Shown: one piece after another, positions 8,207 to 17,125 of the stretch
How the letters are laid out: each line of letters opens with the position of its first letter
How positions within the stretch are numbered: the first letter of the stretch is position 1
Source of the DNA: HGM10836 sp045580645
Lineage (GTDB): Bacteria > Bacillota_I > Bacilli_A > RF39 > UBA660
NCBI GenBank assembly: GCA_045580645.1
Contig: JAZNOG010000016.1
Coordinates: 1-29,191, forward strand
DNA: 29,191 bases
Reading direction: 5' to 3'
The notes under the pieces: model-generated
What the model saw: only the letters and a program-made list of their open reading frames with translations
Told to the model about the DNA's origin: nothing
Database searches by the model: none
Position numbers and translations under genes: made by a program

Positions 8207-8242
8207 TGCTTATTTTTTTTAGGTGTTAAAAAGGAGAGTAAC
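8190..8242 (+). promoter_or_regulatory. Alternative long stem-loop before the chaperone gene
   Basis: GTTACTCTC (8190-8198) is perfectly complementary to GAGAGTAAC (8234-8242). With one bulged G the pairing extends into the flanking T-run and A-run. It uses the same bases as the right arm of the terminator hairpin, so the two folds exclude each other. The next ribosome site (GGGAGG, 8245-8250) lies just after it. Confidence 0.5.
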
Positions 8243-8257
8243 AAGGGAGGAAAAAAT

Positions 8258-8578
8258 ATGAATTTAGATATAAATAAAATAAAAGGATTAAATGCAGAAA
8301 CGATAATATGTTTAAGTGCTATGATTGACAAAATGGAAATTACCGAACAACTAAAAGACTTAAATATTGAAACTGGTGATGATAAAAAAGATAATGAGGA
8401 ACTTGGAAAGCAACTAATTATTCTGCTTATTAGTAAACTATATAAAGCAAAAGATGAGGTTTATCAACTAATTGCTAGTTATAAACAATGTGATATAGAA
8501 GAGGCAAAAAAAGTTGATATAGTTCCTGTAATTAAAGAAATACTAGGTATAGATGGAGTAACTGATTTTTTATCCTAA
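8258..8578 (+). CDS. Tail assembly chaperone, short form (gpG-like)
   Basis: The product is 106 aa, acidic and helical, starting MNLDINKIKGLNAETIICLS. Its size, its position between the tail tube and tape measure genes, and the frameshift at its 3' end identify it as the G-type chaperone that coats the tape measure protein during tail assembly. It is normally absent from the finished virion. The ribosome site GGGAGG lies 7 bases before the ATG. Sequence similarity alone would not have been enough for the call. Confidence 0.8.
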   Translation: MNLDINKIKGLNAETIICLSAMIDKMEITEQLKDLNIETGDDKKDNEELGKQLIILLISKLYKAKDEVYQLIASYKQCDIEEAKKVDIVPVIKEILGIDGVTDFLS

Positions 8579-8835
8579 ATGTAGGGCTTGGAACAGCAGA
8601 GGTTCTACGATTACTTTATAAACATTATGGTGGAATTGAATTTTTTTATGATAAACCTTTATCATTATTGCCGAAATGTTTAGAAAATGCTGTAAGTAAA
8701 GAACAAGAAATTCCTAAGTTGATATTTGAATGTCTTAAGTTATTAACTAGGAACGAAAGTTCTTTTTTTATTGAAAAAACAAATAATAAAATGCGTAGTG
8801 CTGAAGATATTCTAAAAGATTATGGAATGTTGTGA
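8258..8835 (+). CDS. Tail assembly chaperone, -1 frameshift product (gpGT-like)
   Basis: The heptamer T TTT TTA (8566-8572), in the correct zero-frame phase, lies two codons before the TAA of the short form. After a -1 slip at this site, reading continues from 8572 to a TGA at 8833-8835, adding about 87 residues that begin ILNVGLGTAEVLRLLYKHYG. The fused product is about 192 aa. The extension has no start codon with a ribosome site of its own and ends 15 bases before the tape measure ATG. In lambda and many siphophages the T domain binds the tail tube protein and the G domain binds the tape measure protein. The join is inferred from sequence only. Confidence 0.85.
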
Positions 8836-8850
8836 TAAAGAGGTGATTAA

Positions 8851-10614
8851 ATGGCTAGTATTTTTAGTTTATTTGGAGAAATATTTATTGATAATGAAAA
8901 AGCAGAAAAAAGCATAGATTCAATAAAGAAAAAGGGGGAAGATACTGGTAAAAGTTTTTCTGAAAAATTTGGTTCTATTGCTAAAACAGGTGTAAAGGTA
9001 GGAACAACAATAGTTGGCGCAACCACTGCTGTTGTTTCAGGTTTATCTGCTATGGCTATAAATGTTTCAGATACGGCTGGTTCAATAGATGATAGCGCTA
9101 AAAAGGTAGGGACATCTGCAGAAGAATATCAAAAATGGGCATATGCAGCTAAATTAGGGGGAATGGAAACTTCTAAATTGGAATCACTAATGATAAAACA
9201 ACAAAAAGCCTTTTCAGATGCAAAAGATGGAAGCAAAAGTATGTCAGAAGCATATGAACGATTGGGTATTAACATAAAAAATATAGGATCTAGTGGTGAT
9301 GCTTTTAATGAAGTAATAAATGCTTTAGCAGATATGGAAGATGAAACAACAAGAAATGCGTTAGCAAATGATATATTTGGAAAATCATATGCAGAACTTG
9401 CACCACTACTGGCAGAAGGTTCAGAAGGCATTGCAAAATGGAAACAGGAGGCAGAAGATTTAGGTGGAGTTATGTCTAATGAGGCTGTCGCAGCAGGCGC
9501 TGATTTTGGTGATGTTATTGATAAAGTTAAAACTGCTTGCAGTGGTATGTTTAATCAATTATCTGCAAAATTATTGCCAATATTAGAACAATTTTTACAA
9601 CTATTTTTAGATAATTTACCTTTTATTCAGGAATTGATTAGTTCATTAGGTCCAGTTTTAACTAGTCTTATGGCATCATTATTGCCACCTATTATAGAAT
9701 TAGTTCAAAAAATAATGCCTATTCTAGTTGATTTAATAAATAAATTATTACCTTTTGTTGTTTCTATAGTTGAGGGAATATTACCAGTTATAATTCAACT
9801 CATTGATATGTTATTGCCACCCTTATTAAAAATTATAGAAATTATTTTACCATTATTATTAAATTTGATTGAGCCTCTATTGCCACTATTACAACCGATA
9901 TTAGAGTTATTGCAACCACTTATTGATATGTTGTTGATGATAATACAACCTTTAATACAACTTTTAGATCTAATATTGCCACCACTAATCAATTTATTTT
10001 CTACTTTAATTGAGAAAATATTGCCACCACTTAAAGAAAGATTTGAATTAGTTGCAGCAATAGTAAAGAATACTTTTTCAGCTGCATTTGCTTTTGTTAA
10101 AAATTATATAGATACTATTATCAATCATTTTAAATTGTTAATAAAATTTATAAAACAAGTTTTTACAGGCGATTGGAAGGGTGCATGGCAAACAATTAAA
10201 GATATTTTTTCAAATATATTTAATGGAATAAAAAATGCTTTTAAAATACCTATAAATTGGATAATTGATGGATTAAATATTTTCATAAAAGCTATAAATA
10301 AGATTAAAATACCAGATTGGGTTCCTGGAGTAGGAGGAAAAGGTTTTAATATACCTCTTATGAAAAAGTTACGTGTAGGATTAGATTATGTTCCTTATGA
10401 TGATATGCCTGCGTTGCTGCATAAAGGTGAAACTGTATTAACAAAAGAAGAAGCAATTAAGTATAGAAACAACAAACAAGAACAACCTTCACAAAATATA
10501 ATTAACTACAATAATAAAATAGTTATTGAAAAATTAGAAGTTAGGGAAGAACACGATATAGAAAGAATAGCAGAAGAATTATATTACTTACAAAAGAAGG
10601 AAGTAGGTGCATAA
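8851..10614 (+). CDS. Tape measure protein
   Basis: The product is 587 aa, short for a tape measure, so the tail is probably short too. Residues 1-230 are helical and polar. Residues 237-400 are an unusually long run of hydrophobic amphipathic repeats of the type LLPxIxxLI, with many Pro at near-regular spacing. The C-terminal part carries VPYDDMPALLHKGETVLT, a motif common at the end of Firmicutes tape measures. The protein sets tail length and enters the host membrane at infection. AAAGAGGTG (8837-8845) precedes the ATG. Confidence 0.93.
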   Translation: MASIFSLFGEIFIDNEKAEKSIDSIKKKGEDTGKSFSEKFGSIAKTGVKVGTTIVGATTAVVSGLSAMAINVSDTAGSIDDSAKKVGTSAEEYQKWAYAAKLGGMETSKLESLMIKQQKAFSDAKDGSKSMSEAYERLGINIKNIGSSGDAFNEVINALADMEDETTRNALANDIFGKSYAELAPLLAEGSEGIAKWKQEAEDLGGVMSNEAVAAGADFGDVIDKVKTACSGMFNQLSAKLLPILEQFLQLFLDNLPFIQELISSLGPVLTSLMASLLPPIIELVQKIMPILVDLINKLLPFVVSIVEGILPVIIQLIDMLLPPLLKIIEIILPLLLNLIEPLLPLLQPILELLQPLIDMLLMIIQPLIQLLDLILPPLINLFSTLIEKILPPLKERFELVAAIVKNTFSAAFAFVKNYIDTIINHFKLLIKFIKQVFTGDWKGAWQTIKDIFSNIFNGIKNAFKIPINWIIDGLNIFIKAINKIKIPDWVPGVGGKGFNIPLMKKLRVGLDYVPYDDMPALLHKGETVLTKEEAIKYRNNKQEQPSQNIINYNNKIVIEKLEVREEHDIERIAEELYYLQKKEVGA

Positions 10615-10615
10615 T

Positions 10616-11287
10616 ATGGAATCATTTACTTTTAATGGAATTAGTTCGGATTCTTTAGGAATAATAGTAAAACAAATGCCCCCCGTAAGTAAAGCGGAAA
10701 AAAACATTGAATCTATTGAAATAAACGGAAGAAATGGTAGGCTACATATTGATAATAAGACATATAAAACAAAAAATTATACAATTGCTTGTATTTTATT
10801 AGATAATACTAAAGTTGATCAAATAAAAGCACTTTTTGAGGGAACAGGCATTTTAACTTTATCTACTGAACCTAACAGACAATATCAAGCAACGATTAAA
10901 AATCAAATTGATTTTAGCAAATATTTAACTTATTTAAGAGAATTCCCTTTACAATTTGAATTAGATCCAATTGCATTTAGCATTAGTGAAAATGTAATTG
11001 AATTTTCCTCTGATTCAACTTTTAATGTTAATGGAACTGTTTCGGTAAAACCAACTTTAATTATTGAAGGAATAGGCACAGTTACCTTAAACAATACTAA
11101 AATAACAGTATCTGAAACAGATATAACTATTGATTGCGATCTTATGGAGTGTGTTAATAATAATATAAATAAAAGTGATAAAGTTATATTAGATAAATTT
11201 CCAGAATTAGTGATTGGAGCTAATTCGATTGTTTTAGGAGAAGGAATTACTAAAGTTACAATTAGTTATAAAGAGGGGTGGTTATAA
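10616..11287 (+). CDS. Distal tail protein (Dit)
   Basis: The product is 223 aa. The N-terminal MESFTFNGISSDSLGIIVKQ and the later IEINGRNGRLHIDNKTYK are the hallmark of the siphovirus Dit/phage_tail family, whose hexamer is the hub linking the tail tube to the tip. The ATG at 10616 is preferred, with TAGGTG (10604-10609) as ribosome site. A GTG at 10607 overlaps that site. The stop TAA shares a base with the next ATG. Confidence 0.9.
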   Translation: MESFTFNGISSDSLGIIVKQMPPVSKAEKNIESIEINGRNGRLHIDNKTYKTKNYTIACILLDNTKVDQIKALFEGTGILTLSTEPNRQYQATIKNQIDFSKYLTYLREFPLQFELDPIAFSISENVIEFSSDSTFNVNGTVSVKPTLIIEGIGTVTLNNTKITVSETDITIDCDLMECVNNNINKSDKVILDKFPELVIGANSIVLGEGITKVTISYKEGWL

Positions 11288-13416
11288 TGCTCACTATATA
11301 TGGAGCGAATACCACCTCTTTTAATAATTTAGGATATGGAGTTTTAAAAGATTTTTATTCTGATCCTATTATTACAGAGGTATTAAACGGAGAATACAAT
11401 TTAGAATTTGACTATGTTAATGGTGGTAAACTTTCTGAGTATTTAATAGAACAAAATATTATCAAAGCAAAAGGTCAATTATTTAGAATTAGAACAATTA
11501 AGAAAGATAAAATAAAAACAACAATTTTAGCAAAACATATTTTCTTCGATTTAGAAAATAATTTTTTAGTAGATGTTGCCCCAACTGATAAGACTGCTCA
11601 AGATGCTTTATCGTGGATTTTGTCTAAGGCAGAAGAACCAACTTCTTTTGTTGTAACTGGAACTTGCACATCTTTAGCAAGTGCTAGATATGTTAGAAAA
11701 AATATTATTGAGGCTATTTATAACGCAGATAATGCTTTATTAACTAAGTTTGGTGGAGAAATAGAAATAAACAATTTTAATATAAAAATACATGAAAAAA
11801 GAGGTTCTAATCTTGGATTAGAAATTAGAGAAGGCAAAAATTTAAGTGGTTTATCTTTTCAACTTGATTTTTCAAATGTAGCAACTAGAATAATGCCACA
11901 AGGAAAAGATGAGTTATTATTATCAGAAAAATATGTAGATAGCCCTTTGATCAATAACTATGCTTTTCCTATTTATAAAAAAGTAGAGGTATCTGATGCC
12001 ACCACTGAACAAGAATTGATAGATTATGTTAATGATTTATATAAAAAAGGTATAGATAAACCTAGTATTTCTATATCTTTTGATTTTATTGAACTTTCTA
12101 AAACAACTGAATATAAAAAATATTCAAGTTTAGAAACTGCACATTTAGGGGATGTATGCAAAGCATATATTCCTTTTTTAAATATTAGTTATAGTGCAAG
12201 AATTGTAAAAACTGTATATAATTGCAATTTAGAGAGAATTACAAAAATAGAATTGGGGACTCCTACACCTAATTATGTTTCTAATAATAAAACTAGCGAA
12301 AATGAATTTAAAAATCAATTAGAAAAAGTAAATCCAGATTCAATTTTAAGTCAAGCTAGAGAAAATGCTACAGAGTTAATAAATCATCCTTTTTCTGGTT
12401 ACATTTTTATTTCTGAAGAAACTGGAGAAATGTATTTAATGGATACTAACGATGTTGCAACAGCACAAAAAATATGGAAATTTGGATTAGGTGGCATAGG
12501 TTATAGTTCAACTGGAATAAATGGAACTTTTGAAACAGCAATTACATCAGATGGTCAAATAGTAGCAGATTTTATAACAACTGGACAAATGAGCACATCT
12601 CGAATAACTGGATTAGATGACGCCTTAAGTGGTCTTAGTGCTTCTATTGAACTTAATCAAGATAATATCAATTTAGTTACAAGAAAATTGGAGGATGAAA
12701 CTTATACAAAAGAGCAAATAGATGAAATGATCATAAATAGTGAAACTGGTTTAACTAATACTTTCACTAAAATTGGTGGCAACAATCTATTAAAAAACAC
12801 AGGTTTATATTTCAAAACAAATGATATTTATGATTACTGGACTGGTAATGTAGAAAAGAAAATATTATCTGAAAGTATGTCTGGGACATCAATGTTACTT
12901 AAAAATAATACATTAAAACAAAACGTTTCTATAGCAAATGGAACATACGCAGTTGGTTTTAAATACAGAAGATTAAATGAACTTGGAAATGCCACAGTCA
13001 AATATAATGGTCGCGAAATCGTTTTAGATGATGAGGGTGTAATTCAAACAACTGGAGAAGTAACAACTAATTCATTTGAAATAGAGATTATATGTGATTT
13101 AGACGACTCGTATGAAATTTGGGAACTTATGCTTAATAAAGGATCTGAATGTTCTGTATGGTCTCAATCTGCTAATGAAGTTCATACTGATACAGTTAAT
13201 ATTTCAAAAGGTGTAACTGTTGAAGCCACTGAAAATGATACTGTTACTCATATGGGCGCAGATGGTTTTAACATTAAAAATAAAATTACTAATAAATATG
13301 TTCATCGGGCAACAGACACAGGAACAGAAACACCGAATATTAAAGCAGAATCTGGAACAATTGGAGGTTTAATGCTTAAAAAAGTTGGAAATCAAACGAT
13401 AGGAGTTGGTATATAA
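11287..13416 (+). CDS. Tail-tip protein / tail endopeptidase (Tal-like)
   Basis: The product is 709 aa. The N-terminal 330 residues follow the 'phage minor structural protein' pattern (FNNLGYGVLKDFYSDPI, the EYNLEFDY strand, then the LEIREGKNLSGLSFQLDFSN region), equivalent to the gp44-like hub that caps the Dit ring. A linker with short coiled segments follows. Residues about 500-610 form a predicted beta-sandwich resembling a carbohydrate-binding module, and the C-terminus is beta-rich. It probably contacts the cell wall. The ATG at 11287 (TAATG overlap) follows AAGAGGGG. Confidence 0.87.
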   Translation: MLTIYGANTTSFNNLGYGVLKDFYSDPIITEVLNGEYNLEFDYVNGGKLSEYLIEQNIIKAKGQLFRIRTIKKDKIKTTILAKHIFFDLENNFLVDVAPTDKTAQDALSWILSKAEEPTSFVVTGTCTSLASARYVRKNIIEAIYNADNALLTKFGGEIEINNFNIKIHEKRGSNLGLEIREGKNLSGLSFQLDFSNVATRIMPQGKDELLLSEKYVDSPLINNYAFPIYKKVEVSDATTEQELIDYVNDLYKKGIDKPSISISFDFIELSKTTEYKKYSSLETAHLGDVCKAYIPFLNISYSARIVKTVYNCNLERITKIELGTPTPNYVSNNKTSENEFKNQLEKVNPDSILSQARENATELINHPFSGYIFISEETGEMYLMDTNDVATAQKIWKFGLGGIGYSSTGINGTFETAITSDGQIVADFITTGQMSTSRITGLDDALSGLSASIELNQDNINLVTRKLEDETYTKEQIDEMIINSETGLTNTFTKIGGNNLLKNTGLYFKTNDIYDYWTGNVEKKILSESMSGTSMLLKNNTLKQNVSIANGTYAVGFKYRRLNELGNATVKYNGREIVLDDEGVIQTTGEVTTNSFEIEIICDLDDSYEIWELMLNKGSECSVWSQSANEVHTDTVNISKGVTVEATENDTVTHMGADGFNIKNKITNKYVHRATDTGTETPNIKAESGTIGGLMLKKVGNQTIGVGI

Positions 13417-13417
13417 C

Positions 13418-15352
13418 ATGGCAACAATTACATTAAATAAGGCTTTAAGTCCTACAACTAAATCGGTTTTAACAATAACTGAAAAAAGTAGAACAGGCAA
13501 TAAAACTATATTTAATTTAAAAGCAGTAACTAATTTAGGTAGTTCAATTTCTTATGCTGGAACAGGTATTACATTAAAAGGAACAATAAAAATAAGCGGA
13601 ACTGGAATAACTGCTCAGTCAAAAACATTAACTCTTAAAAAATCAACTGAATATTGGGAAGGAACTGCAACACATACAACAACAAGCACTTTTGAGGTAG
13701 AAATTCCTGCAGATGTAACAAATGTTACAGTTACATATACTTGTGTATGGTCTGATACAGGAAATTCAATGACTGGTAATACAACTATGGCATTAACTAA
13801 AATGGCTAGTGTATTAGGAACGATAGCAAGTTTTGATGTTGAAAGTGAAATAAGTATACCAATTACAAAAAATGTGTCAAATTATTATGATGTATTAAGA
13901 ATATATGATGAAAACAAAAACCGACTTTATTATTATGGTGATGTTTTTAATGGTGCTACTTTAAGTTTAACTGCTTATGGTCTAAATAGATTATATGAAG
14001 TAATGGCGCAAAATACACATAATTTCACATTTGAATTAACCACATATTCAGATGATACTATGGAAACTACAATAGGAACAAATTCTAAAGTTGTTCAAGG
14101 TTATATAACAAATGCAAATCCAGTCTTTAGTGATTTTGATTATGAAGATGTTGATGATAAAGTTTTAACCTTAACTGGAGGCAACTATTTTGTCAAAGGT
14201 TATAGTGATATTAAGATATCAAATTTAGTAGCAACAGGAACTAAAGGTGCAACAATTAAATATTGGAATATAAACAATAGTTTAATTGAAAATACTGGCT
14301 CAAACGAAATAGTATTGGAAAATCACAATAGTAATTCAATGACTATTTATGCAGTTGATTCTAGAGGCAATTCTACACCTTTGACAAAGTTAATAGATAA
14401 CTTCATAGAATACACAAAATTAACTAAAGGTAATCAAGATTATGAGCGAATAAATAACGTTACAGAACAAGTAAATATCGCATTTGAGGGTGATGTATAC
14501 GAATGCAATTTTGGTTCAATAGAAAATAGTTTAAGTGTGTCTTACAAATATAAAAAGACAACCGAAAGCGAATATGTAACATCTGATAGAACAATAGAAC
14601 CGACGATTGCAAACAATAAATATTCTTATGATGGTTTGATATTAGGAGATACAAACGATGGCTTTGATAGTGGTTATTCTTACAATTTAGAAGTAACAGT
14701 TAGTGATGCTTTATCAGAAGTGACATTTAGTTATGTCATACAAGCTGGAATACCTGCTTTTGCGGTATATGGCAATAAAATGGCAATTGGAGATATGTTT
14801 GATGAAACAGACGAAAAGCATAATGTTCAGTTATGGGGTAATGTTGCATTAAATGGTGAAGATATAAATCAAAGACAAAGTATAACTGTGTGCTTATCAG
14901 AAGAATATACGATGTCAACTTCATTAAATTACGAGGCAATTGGAATTGACAAAATTATTTCACAAGCAGGAACAAAATTTGAATTGGCTTCTACAACAGG
15001 GTTAAAAACAGATGTAATTGGTATAAAAATACCAGCAGATATTAAACAGGTTTTAATCAATTCTAATATGGTTTTTATAAATAATAACGAAACATCAGAA
15101 ATGTATTTTACTGGTTATATATATAAAACAAAAGCCGATGGAAGTTCAGGAACATCTGGAACTTTGTTAGGAAGAAGCCCTACAACAACAATTGTAAAAG
15201 GAACTTCAGCAACTACTTGCATAACATCACTTCAAAGAGATGTTGAGGAGGGCGATGTTTTGTATTTAAGGGCATATAAAAGCATGGCCAGTGGTAAAGC
15301 AACTATTGGCACAGATGTTAGAACTTACTTAACAGTTCAGGCAGTTGGTTAG
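13418..15352 (+). CDS. DUF859-like phage minor structural / baseplate protein
   Basis: The product is 644 aa, almost entirely beta and rich in Thr, Ser and Asn. It looks like a chain of Ig-like domains followed by a segment with IPAFAVYGNKMAIGDMFD and HNVQLWGNVALNGEDI. That 'G-x-x-A-I-G' then 'l-x-G-x-x-x-l-N-G' pattern is typical of DUF859 siphovirus tail proteins. The C-terminal 150 residues form another beta domain. A role in baseplate or fibre function is likely. The ATG at 13418 is chosen although the AGGAG site (13401-13405) is 12 bases away; no better start exists. Confidence 0.68.
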   Translation: MATITLNKALSPTTKSVLTITEKSRTGNKTIFNLKAVTNLGSSISYAGTGITLKGTIKISGTGITAQSKTLTLKKSTEYWEGTATHTTTSTFEVEIPADVTNVTVTYTCVWSDTGNSMTGNTTMALTKMASVLGTIASFDVESEISIPITKNVSNYYDVLRIYDENKNRLYYYGDVFNGATLSLTAYGLNRLYEVMAQNTHNFTFELTTYSDDTMETTIGTNSKVVQGYITNANPVFSDFDYEDVDDKVLTLTGGNYFVKGYSDIKISNLVATGTKGATIKYWNINNSLIENTGSNEIVLENHNSNSMTIYAVDSRGNSTPLTKLIDNFIEYTKLTKGNQDYERINNVTEQVNIAFEGDVYECNFGSIENSLSVSYKYKKTTESEYVTSDRTIEPTIANNKYSYDGLILGDTNDGFDSGYSYNLEVTVSDALSEVTFSYVIQAGIPAFAVYGNKMAIGDMFDETDEKHNVQLWGNVALNGEDINQRQSITVCLSEEYTMSTSLNYEAIGIDKIISQAGTKFELASTTGLKTDVIGIKIPADIKQVLINSNMVFINNNETSEMYFTGYIYKTKADGSSGTSGTLLGRSPTTTIVKGTSATTCITSLQRDVEEGDVLYLRAYKSMASGKATIGTDVRTYLTVQAVG

Positions 15353-15365
15353 GTGGTGATAATAG

Positions 15366-15689
15366 ATGAAAGAAATAATTAAGAGAATATTAAAGGCACT
15401 TCCTAATGCAATAAAAAAATTTTTATATGGAGATATAAAACAAGATTTAATTGAAATAAAACAAGAAGTTAATTCATCAGAAAAAGATAGATTAAGATAT
15501 GAAATACTTGCATTTGCTAGTTCTTTAAGAAGAAATGAACATCATACTTCACAAGAATTTGAAACAATATTTCACTTTCACGATAAATATGAACAAATTA
15601 TACGAAAACTTAATGAAACAAATGGATATTGTCATGAAGAATTTGAATTTATTAGAGAAAAATATAAAGAATTAAAACAAAGAAGGTGA
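15366..15689 (+). CDS. Phage protein of unknown function near the lysis genes
   Basis: The product is 107 aa with helical structure. The N-terminal 20 residues form an amphipathic, basic helix (KEIIKRILKALPNAIKKFL). The body has FASSLRRNEHHTSQEFETIF and ends YCHEEFEFIREKYKELKQRR. I recognise a type of protein found beside holin and baseplate genes in gut siphophages, but no function is established. A membrane-associated role is possible from the first helix. A GGTGG ribosome site overlaps the previous stop. Confidence 0.6.
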   Translation: MKEIIKRILKALPNAIKKFLYGDIKQDLIEIKQEVNSSEKDRLRYEILAFASSLRRNEHHTSQEFETIFHFHDKYEQIIRKLNETNGYCHEEFEFIREKYKELKQRR

Positions 15690-15693
15690 CAAA

Positions 15694-16035
15694 ATGGAAA
15701 TATTAAGAGGAAATTATAAAATATTTAAATTTCAAAGAAAAACAAAGTCTAGAGAAACAATAAAAGAATTGCCAGACAAAATGTATTTTACAGTTAAAGA
15801 AAGCACTTATAAAAAAGATGCTATCTTTCAAAAAAAACTTAATGAAGGAATAACATACTCAGAAGATGATAATTATTATCGTGTTGAAATACTACAAGAT
15901 GATACCGAAAATATGGCTTATGGAACTTATGAATATGACATCAAAATTATATATGATGGAAATAAACCTAAAACTTTAATAGTTGGAACTTTAGAGATAT
16001 GTGAGGTTGTAACTCATAAGGCTAATGAGGTGTAG
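15694..16035 (+). CDS. Small baseplate-like beta protein
   Basis: The product is 113 aa. It starts MEILRGNYKIFKFQRKTKS and contains LPDKMYFTVKESTYKKDAIF and AYGTYEYDIKIIYDG. This layout resembles the N-terminal beta-sandwich of BppU-type upper-baseplate proteins, which lock receptor-binding proteins to the tail. It has no long C-terminal extension, so it would be only the docking domain. It lies directly before the receptor-binding gene, consistent with that job. The similarity is by eye. Confidence 0.55.
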   Translation: MEILRGNYKIFKFQRKTKSRETIKELPDKMYFTVKESTYKKDAIFQKKLNEGITYSEDDNYYRVEILQDDTENMAYGTYEYDIKIIYDGNKPKTLIVGTLEICEVVTHKANEV

Positions 16036-16037
16036 TT

Positions 16038-16490
16038 ATGGTTGAAGAAGAAATCATTGTAATAGAAGATGAAACAGAAGAAGAAATTGTTGTTTTAGAA
16101 GAAGATTTAGAATATATAGAACCAACAACTCAAGAAAAAACAATAACACCAACAAAAGAAGAACAAGTAGTAATTCCTGACGATAATATATTTGCTTTAT
16201 CTAAAGTAATAATTGAAAAAATACCTGATGAGTATATTATTCCAAATGGAGATATAGAAATAAACTCTAATGGAACTTATGATGTAACAGAACAATCAAA
16301 TGCAATAGTAAATGTTCCCGAAAAACAACTAGGAACAAAAACAATAACTTCAAATGGAACATATAATGCAAGTGATGATAATTTAGATGGATATTCAAGT
16401 GTAGAAGTAGAAACAAGTGGGGCGGACTTAAACGAGTATTTTTTTACAAACGATGCCAGTTGGGACTACAATATCGAGTGGTTTAAATAA
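16038..16490 (+). pseudogene. Receptor-binding/tail fibre protein, N-terminal part (frame-disrupted)
   Basis: The product is 150 aa. Residues 1-60 are very acidic. Two copies of a beta repeat follow (INSNGTYDVTEQSNAIVNV and ITSNGTYNASDDNLDGYSSV), a motif common in gut phage tail proteins. After GADLNEYF the frame runs through a T7 tract (16,439-16,445) into an unrelated-looking tail and stops at 16,490. The continuation expected in such proteins is found in the +1 frame and is annotated as the next feature. The gene may be truly broken, phase-variable by slippage in the T tract, or shifted during translation. Confidence 0.6.
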
Positions 16491-17115
16491 AATAATTAGA
16501 CGTTTTCCAAAGGGTATAACAATAAATGGAACTTCTGCTTATTATTTATTTTATCAATGCACTGGTTTGTTAGAGGTGCCTTTAATTGATACGAGCAAAA
16601 TAACAAATTTTAATGGAACCTTTTATGCTTGTTCTAGTTTAACAACTATCCCACAAATAGATACAAGCAAAGGAACGAATTTCGATAGATTTTGTATTGG
16701 TTGTTCTAGTTTAACAACTGTATCACAAATAGATACAAGTAAAGGAACGAATTTCAGTTTTGCATTTAGCACTTGTTTGAAATTAACAACCGTTCCACTG
16801 TTGGATTTTAGTTTAGCAAACAATATTGGTAGTGTATTTTATAATTGTTCTAGTTTGAAAAATTTAGGTGGTTTAAAAGATTTAGGCAAAGCATATTCAA
16901 CTACCGCAACCACTAATAGTAGTAATTGTATTTTAGATTTATCAAAAAGCACTGTTTTAACACACGAAAGTTTAATGAACGTAATAAACAATTTATACGA
17001 TATAGCAAGTAAAGGATGTAATACACAAAGATTAGTTCTTGGTTCAACAAACCTTGCTAAATTAACAGAAGAAGAAATTGCAATAGCAACTAACAAAGGT
17101 TGGACAGTTTCATAG
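16453..17115 (+). pseudogene. Leucine-rich-repeat receptor-binding domain (C-terminal part of split fibre)
   Basis: The product is 220 aa from an ATG at 16453 that has no ribosome site. Removing one T from the T7 tract joins it in frame to the previous feature and gives a protein of about 358 aa. Residues 30-130 are BspA/DUF285-type repeats of about 24 residues (CSSLTTIPQIDTSKGTNF, then CSSLTTVSQIDTSKGTNF, and variants). The C-terminus ends LTEEEIAIATNKGWTVS, the usual end of such domains, so the 3' part is complete. It probably recognises a host surface ligand. It could instead be an independently translated protein. Confidence 0.6.
16631..16758 (+). repeat. Near-identical direct repeats within the LRR region
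   Basis: The unit starting GTTCTAGTTTAACAACT occurs at 16631 and 16703, with a 72-base period (24 codons). Within each unit the stretch AAATAGATACAAG followed by AAAGGAACGAATTTC is almost conserved. A further GTTCTAGTTT lies near 16848. The DNA-level similarity is higher than protein conservation requires, suggesting recent duplication or recombination between repeats. Confidence 0.75.
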
Positions 17116-17125
17116 GAGGTTAAAA

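Noticed and set aside
9129..9431. Open frames on the - strand inside the tape measure and other late genes
   Set aside because: They lack ribosome sites and have odd composition; they are shadows of AT-rich coding DNA on the + strand.
16631..16860. Diversity-generating retroelement acting on the fibre
   Set aside because: No reverse transcriptase, accessory gene or template repeat is visible in the window.
16453..17115. Leucine-rich protein as an independent gene starting at 16453
   Set aside because: No ribosome site precedes the ATG, and the family's linker sequence reads through from the upstream gene in this frame; a split gene explains it better.
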